In this document: in pieces, positions 26,201 to 41,200 of the stretch
Position numbering within the stretch: the stretch's first letter is position 1
Layout: every line of letters starts with the position of its first letter
Notes under the pieces: generated by a model
The model's input: only the letters and a program-made list of their open reading frames with translations
Told to the model about the DNA's origin: nothing
The model's database searches: none
Assembly: GCA_947447265.1 (NCBI GenBank)
Contig: CANFKC010000005.1
Location: 62,001 to 126,000 of the forward strand
Length of the DNA stretch: 64,000 bases
From: Chitinophagaceae bacterium
GTDB lineage: Bacteria > Bacteroidota > Bacteroidia > Chitinophagales > Chitinophagaceae
Reading direction: 5' to 3'
Translations under genes and position numbers: made by a program

Positions 26201-29200
26201 TGAAGTACAACCGTTGCCGCTTGTAATTGTGAACGTAGAAGGAGTAGTGTTAACTATGCAACTGTCCGTCATAATTGTCTGGCAACCACCAGTGAGTAAA
26301 GAACCGATGATTTTGTAGGTACCTGCTGTAGTAACAGAAGGGAACGTAACCGGAGAGCCTGAAGTACCAGTTATTGCACTACCAACTGCCGTAGCGCCGC
26401 GGTACAACTGGTAGCTCACACCGCTTTCGCTGTTTGGTATACCTATAGTAGTACCAATTGTGCAACCAGTTGCAGGAGTAACTGTGTAAGCTGCAGGCAG
26501 GTTGTAAACGTTAACCGTACCAACCGCTGTGTTTGCAGCAGTACAACCGTTGTATGCGTCAGTTACAGTAGCAGTATAAGTAGTAGTAGTAGTTAAAGTA
26601 GCTACAGGGCTAACAGATGTTGTGCTGCTTAAGCCTGTTGCAGGTGTCCATGCATATGAATATGAAGGACGGGCGAAGCGCCATGCAGTACCAGCTACTG
26701 AGTTGTTAATTGAGTAGTTCACGTTATTCTGACCAGGAACGGTTACAGCAACAGTACCTGAAGGGTTCTGTATACCGCAAACGCCATTGTATGTACCGGT
26801 AGAGTTAGCTTTAGAAATGAACATATCAATGATGTTGCTTGTTTCAAAAAGCACGATCTGTGCAGTATTCTGGCCACCACCTGCGTAATCAGCAACGGCA
26901 TTATACCTTACTACGAACTTCCTGTTAGGTGCAGTACCCAGTGTGGTATACTGTATGCTACCGGTAGCAGCATTCATGTAGTGCCAGAACGGAGCGATCA
27001 TACCCAATGGAGCAGATGCAGAAGGAAGGCTAACAACAGCATAGCTGTAAGTAGGCGTTCCGAAGTTGATATAACCCTGTGTGTTGATAGTTACTGTAGA
27101 GTATGAAGTACCATAGTAGTTAAAGCTGAATGGTAATGATACTGTAGAGTATGCAACACCGCTAGGACCTGCAGTAACCGATGTAAGTGTAAGCGGAGCG
27201 TAAGGGATGGCTGTAAGTGCATAAGCACCAGTAACCGGAGATGATATCGCATCGGTAACAGTACTTGAAGAACCTGGGCAAATGCTTGCAGGACTCGCGA
27301 CTACGGTAGCCTGAATTGAAGTATCGACCCTTACCCAATATGAAGTAGATGAAGTACAACCTGCCTGTGTTGCTGCTACACTATAGATACCTGAAGCAGT
27401 GGTAGGCGCACTAGATATGCTTGGCGTTGCCGAAGCAGATGTGAAGCCTAAAGGACCACTCCATGAGTAAGTGTAAGTACCGGCACCAGTAGAAGCAGTA
27501 AGGTTAAGTGTGCTCTGGCTGCAGGTTGTTGCTGCACTGATTGTTACCGGAGAACCATTAACTGTATAACCTGTAGTAGCATCAGAACCGCAACCTGTAC
27601 TGTAAGTAATTGTCGCAGTACCTGAAGAAACACCGGTTACCAAACCACTAGATGGGTTTACTGTAGCAATTGATGGGGCAGAACTGCTCCATGCACCACC
27701 AGAAGTTGCGTTGGTAAGTGTAGTAGCTGAGCCGAAGCAAGTTGTTGTTGTACCTGAAATAGAACCAGGGCTTGTAATACCCACAGTTGCAGTTCCGGTA
27801 ATACTACAGTAACCTATTGTGTAAGTAAGTGTAGATGTACCAGCGGTAGAAGATGCAGAGAACACACCGGTTGTAGCATCAATAGTACCGAAAGTAGTAG
27901 GAGAGTTGCTCCATGTACCACCTGAAACAGAATCGGTAAATGTACCTGTAGATAATGTACAGATAGATGATGGGCCTACTATTGCTGATGGAGAAACGTT
28001 AGTTGTCCATGAAGTAGTAGCCGCAGTACCGCAACCGTTGCTGTAAGTAATGGTTGTAGTACCGGCAGCAACTGCAGTAGTAACACCAGTTGAAGGATCA
28101 ACAGTAGCAACTGAACTGCTTGCGCTGCTCCAGGTACCACCTGTTGTAGCATCATGCAGCGTAGTAGAACCACCAACGCAGATGCTGGTGAAACCAGTAA
28201 TTGCAGCAGGTGAAGTATTTACTGTGAAGCTTGATGTAGCCGGAGAGCAACCAGATGTAGTGTAAGATATTACAGCAGAACCTGCTGCCACACCATATAC
28301 TGAACCGGTAGAAGGGTTAACAGAAGCAACAGATGTTGCAGATGATGACCATGTGCCGCCGGTAAGTGTATTGGTAAGTGTAGTGCTTGAACCTATACAA
28401 ACAACTGGTGTTCCGCCAATAGCGCTTGGTGCCGGTGTTGCTGTAATAGACCTTACAGAAGATACAGACGTGCCAGCAGATGAAGTACAAACGATAGTAC
28501 ACCTGTAGTAAGTAGTATTCGGAGTTGTAGTAGCAGTAGAAGATGAGTTGTAAGTTGGGTCAGTTGCACCACTGATGTTGCTCCATGAAGAACCATTAGG
28601 TGAAGTTTCCCACTGGTAAGTCAAACCACTTACACCCGCTGTACTTGGCAATGATAAAGTAGAAGATACCGGTGTGCAACCTGATGTAGCCGTAGCTGTA
28701 ACAGAACCCGCAGTTGGTGTGCCCGCGCAAGTGCTTGGGTTAACCAAAACAACAGTATAGTCACGAACCTCACCATAGTAGAATGTACCTGTTCCGTTAG
28801 GGCAAGGGTCCATTGTAGGATAAGTGTGGTAGTTATACTCGTTTTCAACACGCATTCTTAATGTGCCTATGCCTACACCGCTTGGAATAGTTAGTGTAAC
28901 GCTGTGGCCAGTACCGGTCCATGCATTGTTACCACCAACAATTTCAGAACCTTCGAAAGTACCATTGCTGTTAAAGTCTATCCATACCTGTGTATTCACG
29001 TTGTATGAAGATGCAGCAGTATTGGTAGAAATTGTAGCCACATATGTAGCACCGGTTAACAAGGTAGTCGATAATGAAGTCCTGTTAAGGTAACCTGTAT
29101 TGTCACAAGCTGATGCATCATGTATAGAACCTATAATACCAACCAGATCATAAGTACCAATACTCATGGTATAGCTGCTACATGCATTGGTTGCATATAT

Positions 29201-32200
29201 CCAACTTGGCGTACAAGCCGTAGGCATTACCCATGTAACCTTAGCACCATTAGACGTTGAAGACAAACCAGAAGCCGAGCAACCAACTATACACCTGTAG
29301 TAAGTATTAGTTGTTAAACCAGAGAATACATAAGTAGTATTTGTAGCGCCGGTAATTGAAGACCAGCTAGAGCTATCACTAGATGACTGCCACTGGTAAG
29401 TTAAACCTGCAACTACTGATGTACCTGACAGACTCATAGTTACTGTAGTAGCGCCTGAAGCTGTAGCAGGACTTGCAGAACATGTACCAGCAGTTGGGGT
29501 ACCTGTACACATATTTGCACCAGTACCTGTAACGTTAAGCGAAACGATACCCAAGCCACCACCAGTAATAACAATAGTACCGCTGTAAGTTGATGCAGCA
29601 GGAGGGTTAAACCTTGCCTGTATAGTTGTTGCAGCAACTGTATAGCCAGTGTAAGCAATTGTATAGCTGCTCACCCATGTACCTGAAGTAGTATTGTATA
29701 CCTGGAAGTTTGTAGGAGCGCTTACCGTAAGGGTGCCGATTGAAGGCGACAGGTACGAACCAGTAAACGTTGAAGACAACGCAGCTGAACTTGAACCAAC
29801 TAAAGTAGTTGGGAACGATATAGTAGTAGGAGACAATGAATATACCGGAGGTACGTTCACCGTTACAGAGTAGTCACGAACCTCACCATAGTAGAATGAA
29901 GATGCAGACGATCCGTTAGGACAAGGAGAAAGGTAAGGATATGCGTGGTAGTTATATTCTGCTTCAGCCCGCATACGATAAGTACCAGGAGCAATGCCTC
30001 CGCCACCCGCAGGTAACGTAATGCTGAACGTACGAACCGCACCAGATGCTGCAGCACCGCCACCAACGCTCTCACTTGATTCAAACGAGCCGTTGTTGTT
30101 GAAGTCGATCCAAACCTGAGTTGACAGAGCATAGGAACCTGAGTTACCGGTTGTTACGGTATACGTAGAACCTGCCTGCAGGGTAACACCCATAGAAGCT
30201 GCCTGATCAATATAGCCGGTAGTAACACAAGCCGTACCGTCGTTGATGTTGGTACCAGATAAACCATTGATCTTAAAGTGATTAGCGGTTGTAGCCAACA
30301 CCATACCGTTAGAGCACATTGTTGTGTAGTACCATGCCGGTGTACAACCTGATGGTGGTATGAATGCAATAACTACAGGAGATGTAGTGCTTGTTGTACT
30401 TGAATAGCTACAAGTAACCAGACACCTATAATATGTGCTTGCGCTGATACCTGTAAAGTTATAAGTAGATGTTGTTGCACCTGTGATATTTGTCCATGAG
30501 CTGGCATCAGGAGATGACTGCCATTGGAACGTAATACCACCTGTTGCTGATGCACCAGACAATGACAATGTAAATGCTGTAGAAGTACCACCGAATGTAG
30601 GACTGGTAGCTGCAGTACCTGCAGTTGGCGTACCAGAGCAAGCAGCAGAACCGTTACCAGTCATCGGGATATTAAGTGTAGTTAAACCACCACCTGTAAC
30701 AGTTACAGTACCAGTGTAAGCAGCAACTGCTGTTGGCGTAAACTGACCGGTAATAGTGTAAGGCGATGATGTAGAACCTGTATAACTGTATGTATAGCTT
30801 GATACGTATGAAGAACTACCAGGATCTAATACCTTGAAGATAGCAGGGTTGGTAGAAGTTACCGTTAAGATACCTGATGAAGGAGTGAGATACAGTGCAC
30901 TAAGCGTAGTGTTTGCAGTAGAGCTGGTGCTCACAACGGTTGGAGAGAATGCCAATGTTGAAGGCGTAGCTGAAGCTGTAGGAGGAACATTGATAGTGAT
31001 CTTGTAATCACGAACCTCACCGTAATACTGAGACAGTGAACTGCTGCCTGAAGGGCAAACATACAGACTAGGGTAACTGTGATAGTTATATTCACCTTCA
31101 ACACGCATGCGGCATAAACCTGGGCTCACACCTGCTGTTGCTGATGGTATGTTAACAGTGAATGTATGCGTAGCGGCTGCAGAACCAGCAACACCACCTA
31201 CACTTTCAGTAGATTCAAATGTACCATTCCTGTTGAAATCGATCCAAACCTGGAAGGACATAGAATAAGACGCAGAACTACCCGTAGTAAATGTATAAGC
31301 AGTGCCCGCATTTAAGGTACAGGTCATGGTAGTCGCAGACTGGTCAATATAACCAGCGGCAACGCAAGACGAAGCATCACTTATTGAGCCAGAAGCACCA
31401 GTTACCATGAATGGAAGACTTGGGTTACCTATTGTCATACCATTTGTACAGCCTGTAGTATAGTACCAAGCTGGCGTACAAGTTGAAGGAGGATAGAAAC
31501 CAACAAATATTGATGCAGTGTTAGCAGACAATGTAGATGCGCTACATGTTACCACACAACGGTAATAAGTGCTTGCACTGATACCCGTGAAGGCATAAGT
31601 TGATAAAGTAGCACCTGACACGTTTGACCATGTTGAGTTGTCAGCTGATGACTGCCACTGGAACTGAAGGCCACCTGCAACGGTATAACCGGTAACAGAT
31701 AATGTGAATGCAGTTGCAGTACCACCCATTGATGGACTTATACTTGCAGTACCCGCTGTAGGCGTGCCTGAGCAAACACCAGCACCTGTACCTGTTACCA
31801 CTATAGGATAAGCAGATGCAAGGCTACCACCGGTAATATTGATGTTAGCGCTATAAGAAGTAGCCGCAGCAGGGTTAAACTGAACCTGAACAGAAGCTGC
31901 AGTAACTGTGCGCGAAGTATAACCGATAGTATAGCTTGGCTGGTAAGATGAAGAACCCGCATCCCAAACCAGGAAGTTGGTAGGGTCACTTGAAGTTACA
32001 GTAATTGTACCTGTTGTAGGCAACAGATAGCTAGCATTCAATACAGCAGTAGAAACTGTTGGCGTACCACCTACAACTGTAGGAGGGAACGGTATTGGGT
32101 TAGGCGTTGCAACCGCTGTAGGAGGTACGTTAATAGTAACCTTATAGTCACGATAGTCACCATAATAGAAACTGTTGGTAGTAGTACCATCCGGGCAAGG

Positions 32201-35200
32201 ATTCATTAAACCATAGTTATGGTAGTTATACTCAGCACCGGCCCTCATACGGTAAGTACCAGGTACAACACCTGCTGCACCAGAAGGGATAGTAATTGTG
32301 TATGTTTTAGGAGATACTGTAGATAACGCTGAACCACCTACTGACTCTGACGCTTCGAAAGCACCATTATTGTTGAAGTCGATCCAGATAGTGTTTGCCA
32401 TAGTGTATGACGCAGAACCCGCTGAAGTAACATTATAAGTAGTACCGGCATTCAGCGTACAAGTCATTGTCGTAGAGCTGTTATCCAGGTAACCATAGGT
32501 ACTGGTTGAACCAGCGCTGCTTGGACCATTCGCATCAATTAATGTACTTGAAGCACCTGCTATCTGGAATGGATAAGTAGATGTTGCCAGTGGCATCGGA
32601 TAAGTAGAAGCGTTATAATAGAAACCTGGCGTACAACTTGAAGCCGGGTACCAACCGATATTCGTAATTGCTGAAGTAGCGCTCAGACCTGAAGCCGAAC
32701 AAGTAACAACACATTGGTAGTAGGTAGTTGCTGAAATACCTGTAAATGTGTAACTGCTGTTAGTAGCACCGGTTATGTTAGAATATGTACCACCAGAACT
32801 AGAAGCAGACTGCCACTGGAAGGTTAAGCCTCCGGCCGTAGTGTAACCAGAAACAGTTAGTGTAAATACTGTTGTAGTATTACCAGCACCAGGACTTGCT
32901 GCTGCAGAACCTGCACTTGGAGTACCAGAGCACAAAGGACCGCCAGTACCATTAACCGGAATGTTAAGTGTGGTTAAGCCACCACCAGTTACGGTAATGT
33001 TGCCGGTTGATGTAGCAACTGCTGTGGGCTGGAATACAGCCTGGATAGTAGCGGTTGATGCAGCACCAGTATATGCATAAGAATAGCTGCTTACATAAGA
33101 GCTTGAACCAGCGTCATAAACCTTGAAGTCAGTAGGCGCTGTAACGGTAATGTTACCGCTTGCAGGCACCAGGTAACCAGCTACAAGAGCGGTAGTTAAT
33201 GGCGAAGATGTTGTAGTTATTGTTGTAACAGGGAAGCTTAATGAAGCCGGAGTTGCAACCGCAACCGGTGGCACATTGATCGTTACCTTGTAGTCACGAC
33301 CTTCACCGTAGTACCATGAACCAGCGGTTGTTCCCGGAGGGCATGGGTTAAGACCCGGATAAGAGTGGTAGTAGTATTCACCAATTACCCTCATACGGTA
33401 AACGCCCGGACTAACACCTGCAGAACCTGATGGAATTGCGACGCTAAACGTACGGTTAAGGCCAGTAGAACCGCCAACACCACCAATGCTTTCTGAGCTC
33501 TGGAAGGTTGCGTCATTATTAAAGTCTATCCATATCTGGTAAGACATTGCGTATGATGCAGAACCCGCACAGGTAGCATTATACGTTGTACCTGCGTTTA
33601 AAGTAACGTTAGTTGTTGCATAATTATCAACAAATGCAATTGAGTTACATGCAGTACCATCAATAATAGAATCGGTTGCACTCACCAGTTTGAAAGGATT
33701 ACCAGAAGTTGCAACAACCATTGGATAACCGCAAACACTTGATGCATAGTACCAAAGCGGTGTGCAATATACATTCACCTGAGTAATAGAAGAGGTAGTA
33801 CTGATACCTGAATATCCGCACGTAAGAACGCACTGGAAGAAGGTAGCGCCAGTAAGGCCGGTAGCACCATAGGTTGCATTGGTAGCACCAGTAATATCAC
33901 TGAATGTACCTGCACTACCTGAAGTTGATGACTGCCACTGATAAAGAACGCCTAGCGCTGAAGTAGCACCAGAAAGTGACAATGTAAATGTAGTACCAGA
34001 AACACCGGCTGTAGGCGTTGATGAAGCTGTACCCGCAGCAGGAGTACCTGTACATGCGTTAGCAGCAATAGCAGTTACCGGAACGTTAAGTGTAGATATA
34101 CCGCCACCTGTAAGCGTAACGTTACCTGAGTAAGTACCTGCGGTACCTGGTGCCGGGAACCTTACGTAAACGCTGGAGTTGGTTACAGTTGCGCCAGTGT
34201 AGGCAATTGTATAAGAGCTCGCAAACGAACCACCCGCTGTGCTCGCTACCAGGTAAGGACTAGGTGCCGTTACCGTGACATTGTCGCTTGAAGGAGTAAG
34301 GAAGTATGCATTAGCGATGATAGCTGTTGATGTAGTAGTTGTACCTGTACCTACAACACCGAAGCTATAAGAAGTAGGAGCTGTAGTAGCAAAAGGAGCC
34401 GGGTTAACAATGGTAACCGTGTAGTCACGACCCTCTCCATAAGAGTAGCTGGTCATACAAGGGCTCATACCAGGGCCTGAGTGGCCAGAACTGTTGTAAT
34501 CGCAAACACCCCTCATCCTGAATCTACCAGATGGTGCGGTAGGAGGAATTGTAAGGGTAACAACGCCGCTTGTGAAGGCAGTAGAGTTGTAACCTACTGA
34601 TTCAGTCGTTTCAAAAGTACCGTTACTGTTAAAGTCTATCCACCATTGGCTGTAGCAGGCGTAAGAGCTCGCACCACCACCAAAGGTTAAGGAAAGGTTG
34701 TAAGAAGTTGCCTGGTTAAGTGTCACAGACAATGCAGTCCTGTCATAATAACCGGTTGAGTTACATGCAAGCACGTCATTAATTGAAGTACTTGAAGCAC
34801 CATTCAAACGAACGCTACCAGAACTTGCACCAACAAAACTCATGGTATAAGAAGTACATGCATAAGAAGCACTGGTTGGTGCAGGTGTACATGGTGTTGC
34901 TGTTGATAATACAAATGTAGCAGTACCAAATGCCGATGTAGCAGATGATCCTGAAGCGGTACAGGTAACTACGCACTTGTAGTAGGTAGTAGCGGTAAGA
35001 CCAGTGAAGGTATAAGTAGCATTGGTAGCACCGGTGATGTTAGTATAAGTACCACCAGAAGTTGACGCTGACTGCCACTGATAAGTTAAGCCAGAACTTG
35101 TTGATGCACCTGAAAGACTTAATGTGATTGACGTTCCGCTACCTGCAGTTGCCGGAGTTGCTACAGCAGTGCCTGCTGTAGGCGTGCCAGAGCAGGCAGA

Positions 35201-38200
35201 AGAACCTGTACCGTTAAGCGCTACGTTTACGGTAGTTAAACCACCGCCAGTAATAGTTAAGTTACCAGAGAACGAACCTACACTCGGAGGTGTGAAGTTT
35301 ACCTGAATTGTAGTAAGCGCCACGGTTGAAGCGGAATATGATATAGTATAGCTCGACACGAACGAAGAACCATTCCAAACTGCAAAGTTAGTTGGAGCAG
35401 TTACTGTAAGCGCACCAGATGAAGGTGTAAGATAACTTGCTATAATAGTAGTATTGATAGCAGATGCCGATGTTGTAGGCAAAGTTGCCGGGAAGGTAAT
35501 AGCCGTAGGGCTTGCAACACCGGTAGGTGGCACCTGTATAGTTACCTTGTAATCACGCACATCACCATAGTACCATGAACCTGCGGTAGTACCCGGAGGG
35601 CAAGGGTTAAGTGATGGGTAAGTATGGTAGTAGTATTCAGAAATTGCACGCATACGGTATGTACCCGGTGCAATACCAGCTGATGCTGAAGGAATAGTAA
35701 TAGTAAAGTTATGCGGAGATGTATAGCCAAGGCCAGACGCACCACCTACTGATTCAGATGATTGGAAAGTACCATCACTGTTGAAGTCTATCCAGATCTG
35801 TTCAGACTGTGTATAGCCGGTGCTGCCTGAAGTACTTACACTATAAGTAGTACCTGCATTCATTGTACAAGTGATACTTGTTGCGGTCCTGTCCTGGTAG
35901 CCATAAGCACCGGTAGTACCTGATGTAGAAGCAGCAGTAGCGTCAAGAAGTGTACCTGAAGCGCCCACAATCCTGAATGGATATGTTGCAGTTGCAAGGC
36001 TTGCAATAGTTGACGGAGAGTAGTAGTATGCAGGTGTGCAACTTGAAGCTGGGAACCAGTTAGCTGCCGTATAAGCAGTAGTAGCGCTTAAGCTGGAGAA
36101 GCTACAGCTTACCACGCATTGGTAGTAAGTAGTTGCAGAAATACCTGTGAATGAATATGTAGAGTTAGTTGCACCAGATATATTAGTATAGGTACCGCCC
36201 GAAGTAGAGCATGACTGCCACTGGAAGGTGATGCCACCAGATACAGAATAACCTGTGCAGGTAAGCGTGAATGCAGTAGAACCGTTACCAGCGCCTGGGC
36301 TACAAGCCGCAGTACCAGCTGTTGGTGTGCCTGAACAAGCTGCAGCGCCGTTACCTGTAACAGCAATGTTAACTGTAGTAATACCGCCACCTGTAACAGT
36401 AACGTTGCCTGAGTATGCGGTTACAGCAGTAGGGCTGAAACGTACCTGGATACCATGGGTAATTGCACCACCGGTATAAGCTACGGTGTAACTGTTGGTC
36501 CATGAAGATGAACCCGGATCGAATACATCGAAATTGGCTGGAGCAGTAACTGTAATGCTGCTCGCAGTTGGGGTCATGAATAAACCGGTAAATGTAGAAG
36601 TCATTGCTGCTGATGAAGTACCTGTAGTAGTAGGCGCAAAAGCAAGCGTAGAAGGGGTTGCACTACCTGTAGGTGGCACGTTGATAGTTACCTTGTAGTC
36701 GCGGATATCACCATAGTAATAAGAGCTGGCTGTTGATCCGTTAGGACATGGGTTAATACCAGGGTAAGTATGGTAGTAGTATTCTGCAATTGCACGCATA
36801 CGGAAAGTACCCGGAGTAATACCTGCAGAACCTGCCGGTATTGTAATATTGAATGAATGCGGAGCTGTATAACCTAAAGCCGCACCACCAACTGATTCAG
36901 AAGACTGGAACGTACCATCATTATTAAAGTCAATCCACACTTGCTCTGACATCGTATAACTTGCAGAACCAGCTGTTGTAACAGCATAAGTGGTACCTGC
37001 ATTCATGGTACAAGTCATTGTGGTAGCCGTATTATCTACATAACCATAAGCACCGGTAGAGCCCGCACTTGAAGGTCCGGCAGCATCAACAAGTGTAGTA
37101 ACACCTGCAATTCTGAACGGAGTTGTTGTGGTAGCCAATGGCATTGGGTAAGTAGATGCATTATAGTAGTAGCCCGGAGTACAACTTGATGGCGGGAAGA
37201 AATTAGCCGTACATGTTGCACTGGTAGCGGTAGATGAAGATGCGCTACAAGTAACATTACACCTGTAATATGTAGTTGCAGATATACCCGTAAAGTAGTA
37301 GATGTAATTTGTTGCACCTGAAACATTGGTCCATGAAGAACCATCAGGAGAACTCTGCCACTGGAAACTGATACCACCCGAAGCCGTAAAGCCGGAGCAG
37401 GTAGCAGTGAATATCGTGGAAGCATTACCAGTAGTTGGAGACATAGAAGTAGTACCTGCCGTTGGTGTACCAGAACAAATTGCGGCACCGTTACCGGAAA
37501 CAGCAACAGTAGAAGTAGTGAAGCCACCACCTGCAATACTGATAGTACCAGAGTAGCTGGTTGCTGCAGCAGGTGAGAACCTTACGTTTACTGAAGTAAG
37601 CGCAACAGTACCGGCTGTGTAAGCAATAGTGTAGCTGCCTACGTACGATGAAGAACCCGGATCAAACACCTGGAAGTCAGACGGATTTGAAGAACTGATA
37701 GTCAAAGAGCCAGCCGAAGGTGTTAAGTAAAAACACTGCATATAAAACTGCATTGGCGAAGAACTGGTTCCCGTTGTTGTTGTAGGGAATACAATACTTG
37801 TTGGTGCATAGTTTAACGTTGGCGGAACGTTAAGGTTAACTGTGTAGTCACGCACCTCTCCATAATATTGAGAAAGTGCAGTGTTAGCAGTTGGGCAAGA
37901 ATACAATGCAGGATAAGAATGGTAGCTATACTCACCTTCCACCCTCATACGATACGTACCAGGGGCTATTGCAGCGCTACCTGCAGGTATTGCAACTGTA
38001 AACGTACGAACGCCGCCAGTAGCAAGGCCAATACCACCAACGCTTTCTGTAGCGTCGAAGGCACCATCACTGTTAAAGTCGATCCACACCTGATAACTTG
38101 TTGTATAAGAACCAGAGTTACCGGCAGTAAATGTATAGGTTGTAGCAGCATTCAGCGTAACGCTGTAGCTGGAAGTCTGGTCTTTAAAACCTGAACCATT

Positions 38201-41200
38201 ACACAATGTACCATCGTCAATTGACGTTCCTGATGCACCATTTACTTTAAAGTGATTAGCTGCGGTAGCCACCGTAGCGTAACCACTAGAGCAAGATGTT
38301 GCATTATAGTAGAAGGTTGGTGTGCAATATAAAACTATCTGCTTAACTGATGAATAGGAAATACTGCCCGAAGCCGCGCAATAAACCAGGCAATAGTAGT
38401 ATGTAGTTGCAGATAAGCCTGTTACTGTTGTTGTAGGGTTTGTTTCACCAGTGATGTTTGTCCAGCCACCGGTACCGGTTGATGACTGCATCCATTGGTA
38501 CTGCAAGCCACCTGCAACAGTACCGCCGGTAAGGCTCAGCACAATTGATGATGATGCAGTAGCAGATGCTGGCGTTGCAACAGTAGTACCGGCTGTAATT
38601 GTACCGGAGCAATTTGCTGCAGAAGTACCATTGACAGCTATATTATAAGTACTAGGTACAATGCCGCCACCTGTAATAGTTATGTTACCGGTTGATGTGC
38701 CGGCAGATGCTGGCGCATTGTAACGTGCATAAATTGAGGTTGCTGCTAAAGTACTGCCTGTTACCGAAATGCTGAATGTATTTGACCAGGTTGTGCCATC
38801 AGGCGATACCTGAAAATCAGTAGGCGCAGTAACGGTAAGCGATGTTGACGCTACCATTGAACTACCCGTAAGTACTGAAGTAAGGTAAGTTGATGTAGTG
38901 CCCGATGTAACCACACCAAAATTTAAAGAAGTTGGTGTTGCTACCACTACAGGCGGCTGGTTAGTAATTATTACGGTATAATCACGCGCCTCTCCGTAAG
39001 TATAACCCGTCATACATGGGTTAACTGCAGGTGGTACGTAAGATGTGTATGGTGTTACCGCCCTCATCCTGTAGGTTCCGGATGCAACACCGGCTGGAAT
39101 GGTAAGGGCAACAACGCCACTTGAAAATGATGTTGAGTTGTAACCAACAGTTTCGGTAGATTCGAACGTACCGTTACTGTTAAAGTCAATCCACCATTGG
39201 CTGTATACACTATATACTGATGCACCACCACCGAAAGTGATACTCACGTTATAGCTGTTACCTTTATACATGGTAACACTCAGCGCTGTTCTGTCGCGAT
39301 AACCGGTTGAGTTACAAGCCACGTTATCTGTAACGGTACCTGTAGCACCACCAATGGCAACACCTCCAACTGTAGTTGCACCACAGAACGACATTGCGTA
39401 TGTAGTACAAGATGCAGCGCCACTTGTTGGGCCTGTAGCTATTGACGGTGTGCAAGATGCCGACGGCAATACAAAGGTGAGTAATTGTGAAGCAGAAGTT
39501 GCTGACCCATAGGTAGGGCAGGTAACTATGCAATGATAATAAGTATTGGCCGTCATACCAGAGAACGAATAAGCGATATTCGTTGCGCCGCTTATTGCCG
39601 TCCAGGTTGTGTTATCAGGAGATGATTCCCACTGGTAAGTTAAACCACCCGCAGCTGTTGCGCCGGTAAGTGACAGGTTGAATGTTGTAAGGTTAGAACC
39701 GCTTGTAGGCGTACTGGTTGCACTGCCTGCTGATGGGGTTGCCGAACAAGCTGCCGCACCATTACCTGTAACCGGGATATTTAAAGCGGAGGCTAGGCCA
39801 CCGCCGGTTATGGTGATGTTACCGCTGTAAGTACTTGCAGCCGGCGGTGAAAATTTTACATAAATACTGTTAGCCGTAATAGTTGCTGAAGAGTAGCTTA
39901 TGGTATAAGTACTTGAGTAAGTACCACCAGCAGTGCTGCAAACTGTATAGTTAGTTGGGGCAGTTACCGTAACCGTACCAGAAGTTGGTAAAAGGAAGGC
40001 ACCTGAAAGTACAGTAACTAAGGCTGCAGAAGTTGTACCTGTAGTAGTTGGTGAAAAGGTAAGTGATGTAGGAGATGCAGTAGCGCTTGGTGGTGGGTCA
40101 ATTACATTGATCAGGTAATCCCTGGTTTCACCATAATAGAAAGTTGCACCGGTAGTGCCGGTAGGACATGGGTAATTGAATGGATAGGTCTGGTAACTTG
40201 AATAACCCAAAACAACCCTCATTCTTTTATAGCCGCTGCTAACAGTTCCCGGTATTGCCGAAAGCGAAATATTGGAAGCGGCATTTGCAGTAATGCCACC
40301 GCCACCAATTGATTCTGAGTTCTGGAAGGTACCATCATTATTATAGTCTATCCATACCTGAGAAACCATGCTTCCGAATGAACCCGGACGCATAGTGATT
40401 GTGTGCGTATATGTTTTGTACAAAGTTACATCCTGAAGATTGATATCCGCAGTTCTGTCAGTGTAAGAAGTTGGAGAACCAAAAGAAGAGTCTCTCAGGG
40501 TATTGATATCGCCAGCCATAGTTATTGGAGCAAACGAAGTGTAGCCCGACATTTGAACTGGTGTTGAACTCGCATAGTTAACATAGTACTGATAGTAGTG
40601 GTAAGGAGTACATGATGATGTAGCAAAAGTAGTTATGGAGTCAACTGATGAAGTTGCTGATGAACTTGACGCACTGCATGTTACCACACATTTATAGTAA
40701 GTTTTGCTAGAAATGCTGGTAAAAGAGTAGGTACGGTTGGTTGCACCTGATATATTGGAAAAACCAGCGGTTGCGCTGGTAGTTGACGATTGCCATTGAT
40801 ACGTAATACTTGCATTTTTAGTAGCGCCTGCAACATCAAGCGTTATACCGGTAGTAGAGTTACCGGCATGTGTACTGGCAACTGCCGCACCTGCACTTGG
40901 TGTACCTGAGCAGGTAGAAGGCGCTGTGTAGTTAATAGTAAGGTAAGGCGCATGACTTGCAGTGGTTGTTGAAGTCGTGTTTCCCGTTTCACCTATAATA
41001 GTATATATCTTAGGTGTGGTTGCTGTACTCTGCGACACATGGTTCATACAGATGGTAACCTTGGTACCTATATTATCCGTAAAGAAGCGGTTAGCCAATG
41101 TTTGGGTAACGTTACCTACCGCTGTACCATATCCGGTAGCTGCGGCAGTTACTGCCAGTTGGTATTTTACACTACCACCTGTAGTACCTGCGAGCAGCGG

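Noticed and set aside
28727-40912. Regular spacing reminiscent of a CRISPR or satellite array
   Set aside because: The period of about 1.14 kb, continuous reading frame and GEVED protein motifs show coding repeats.
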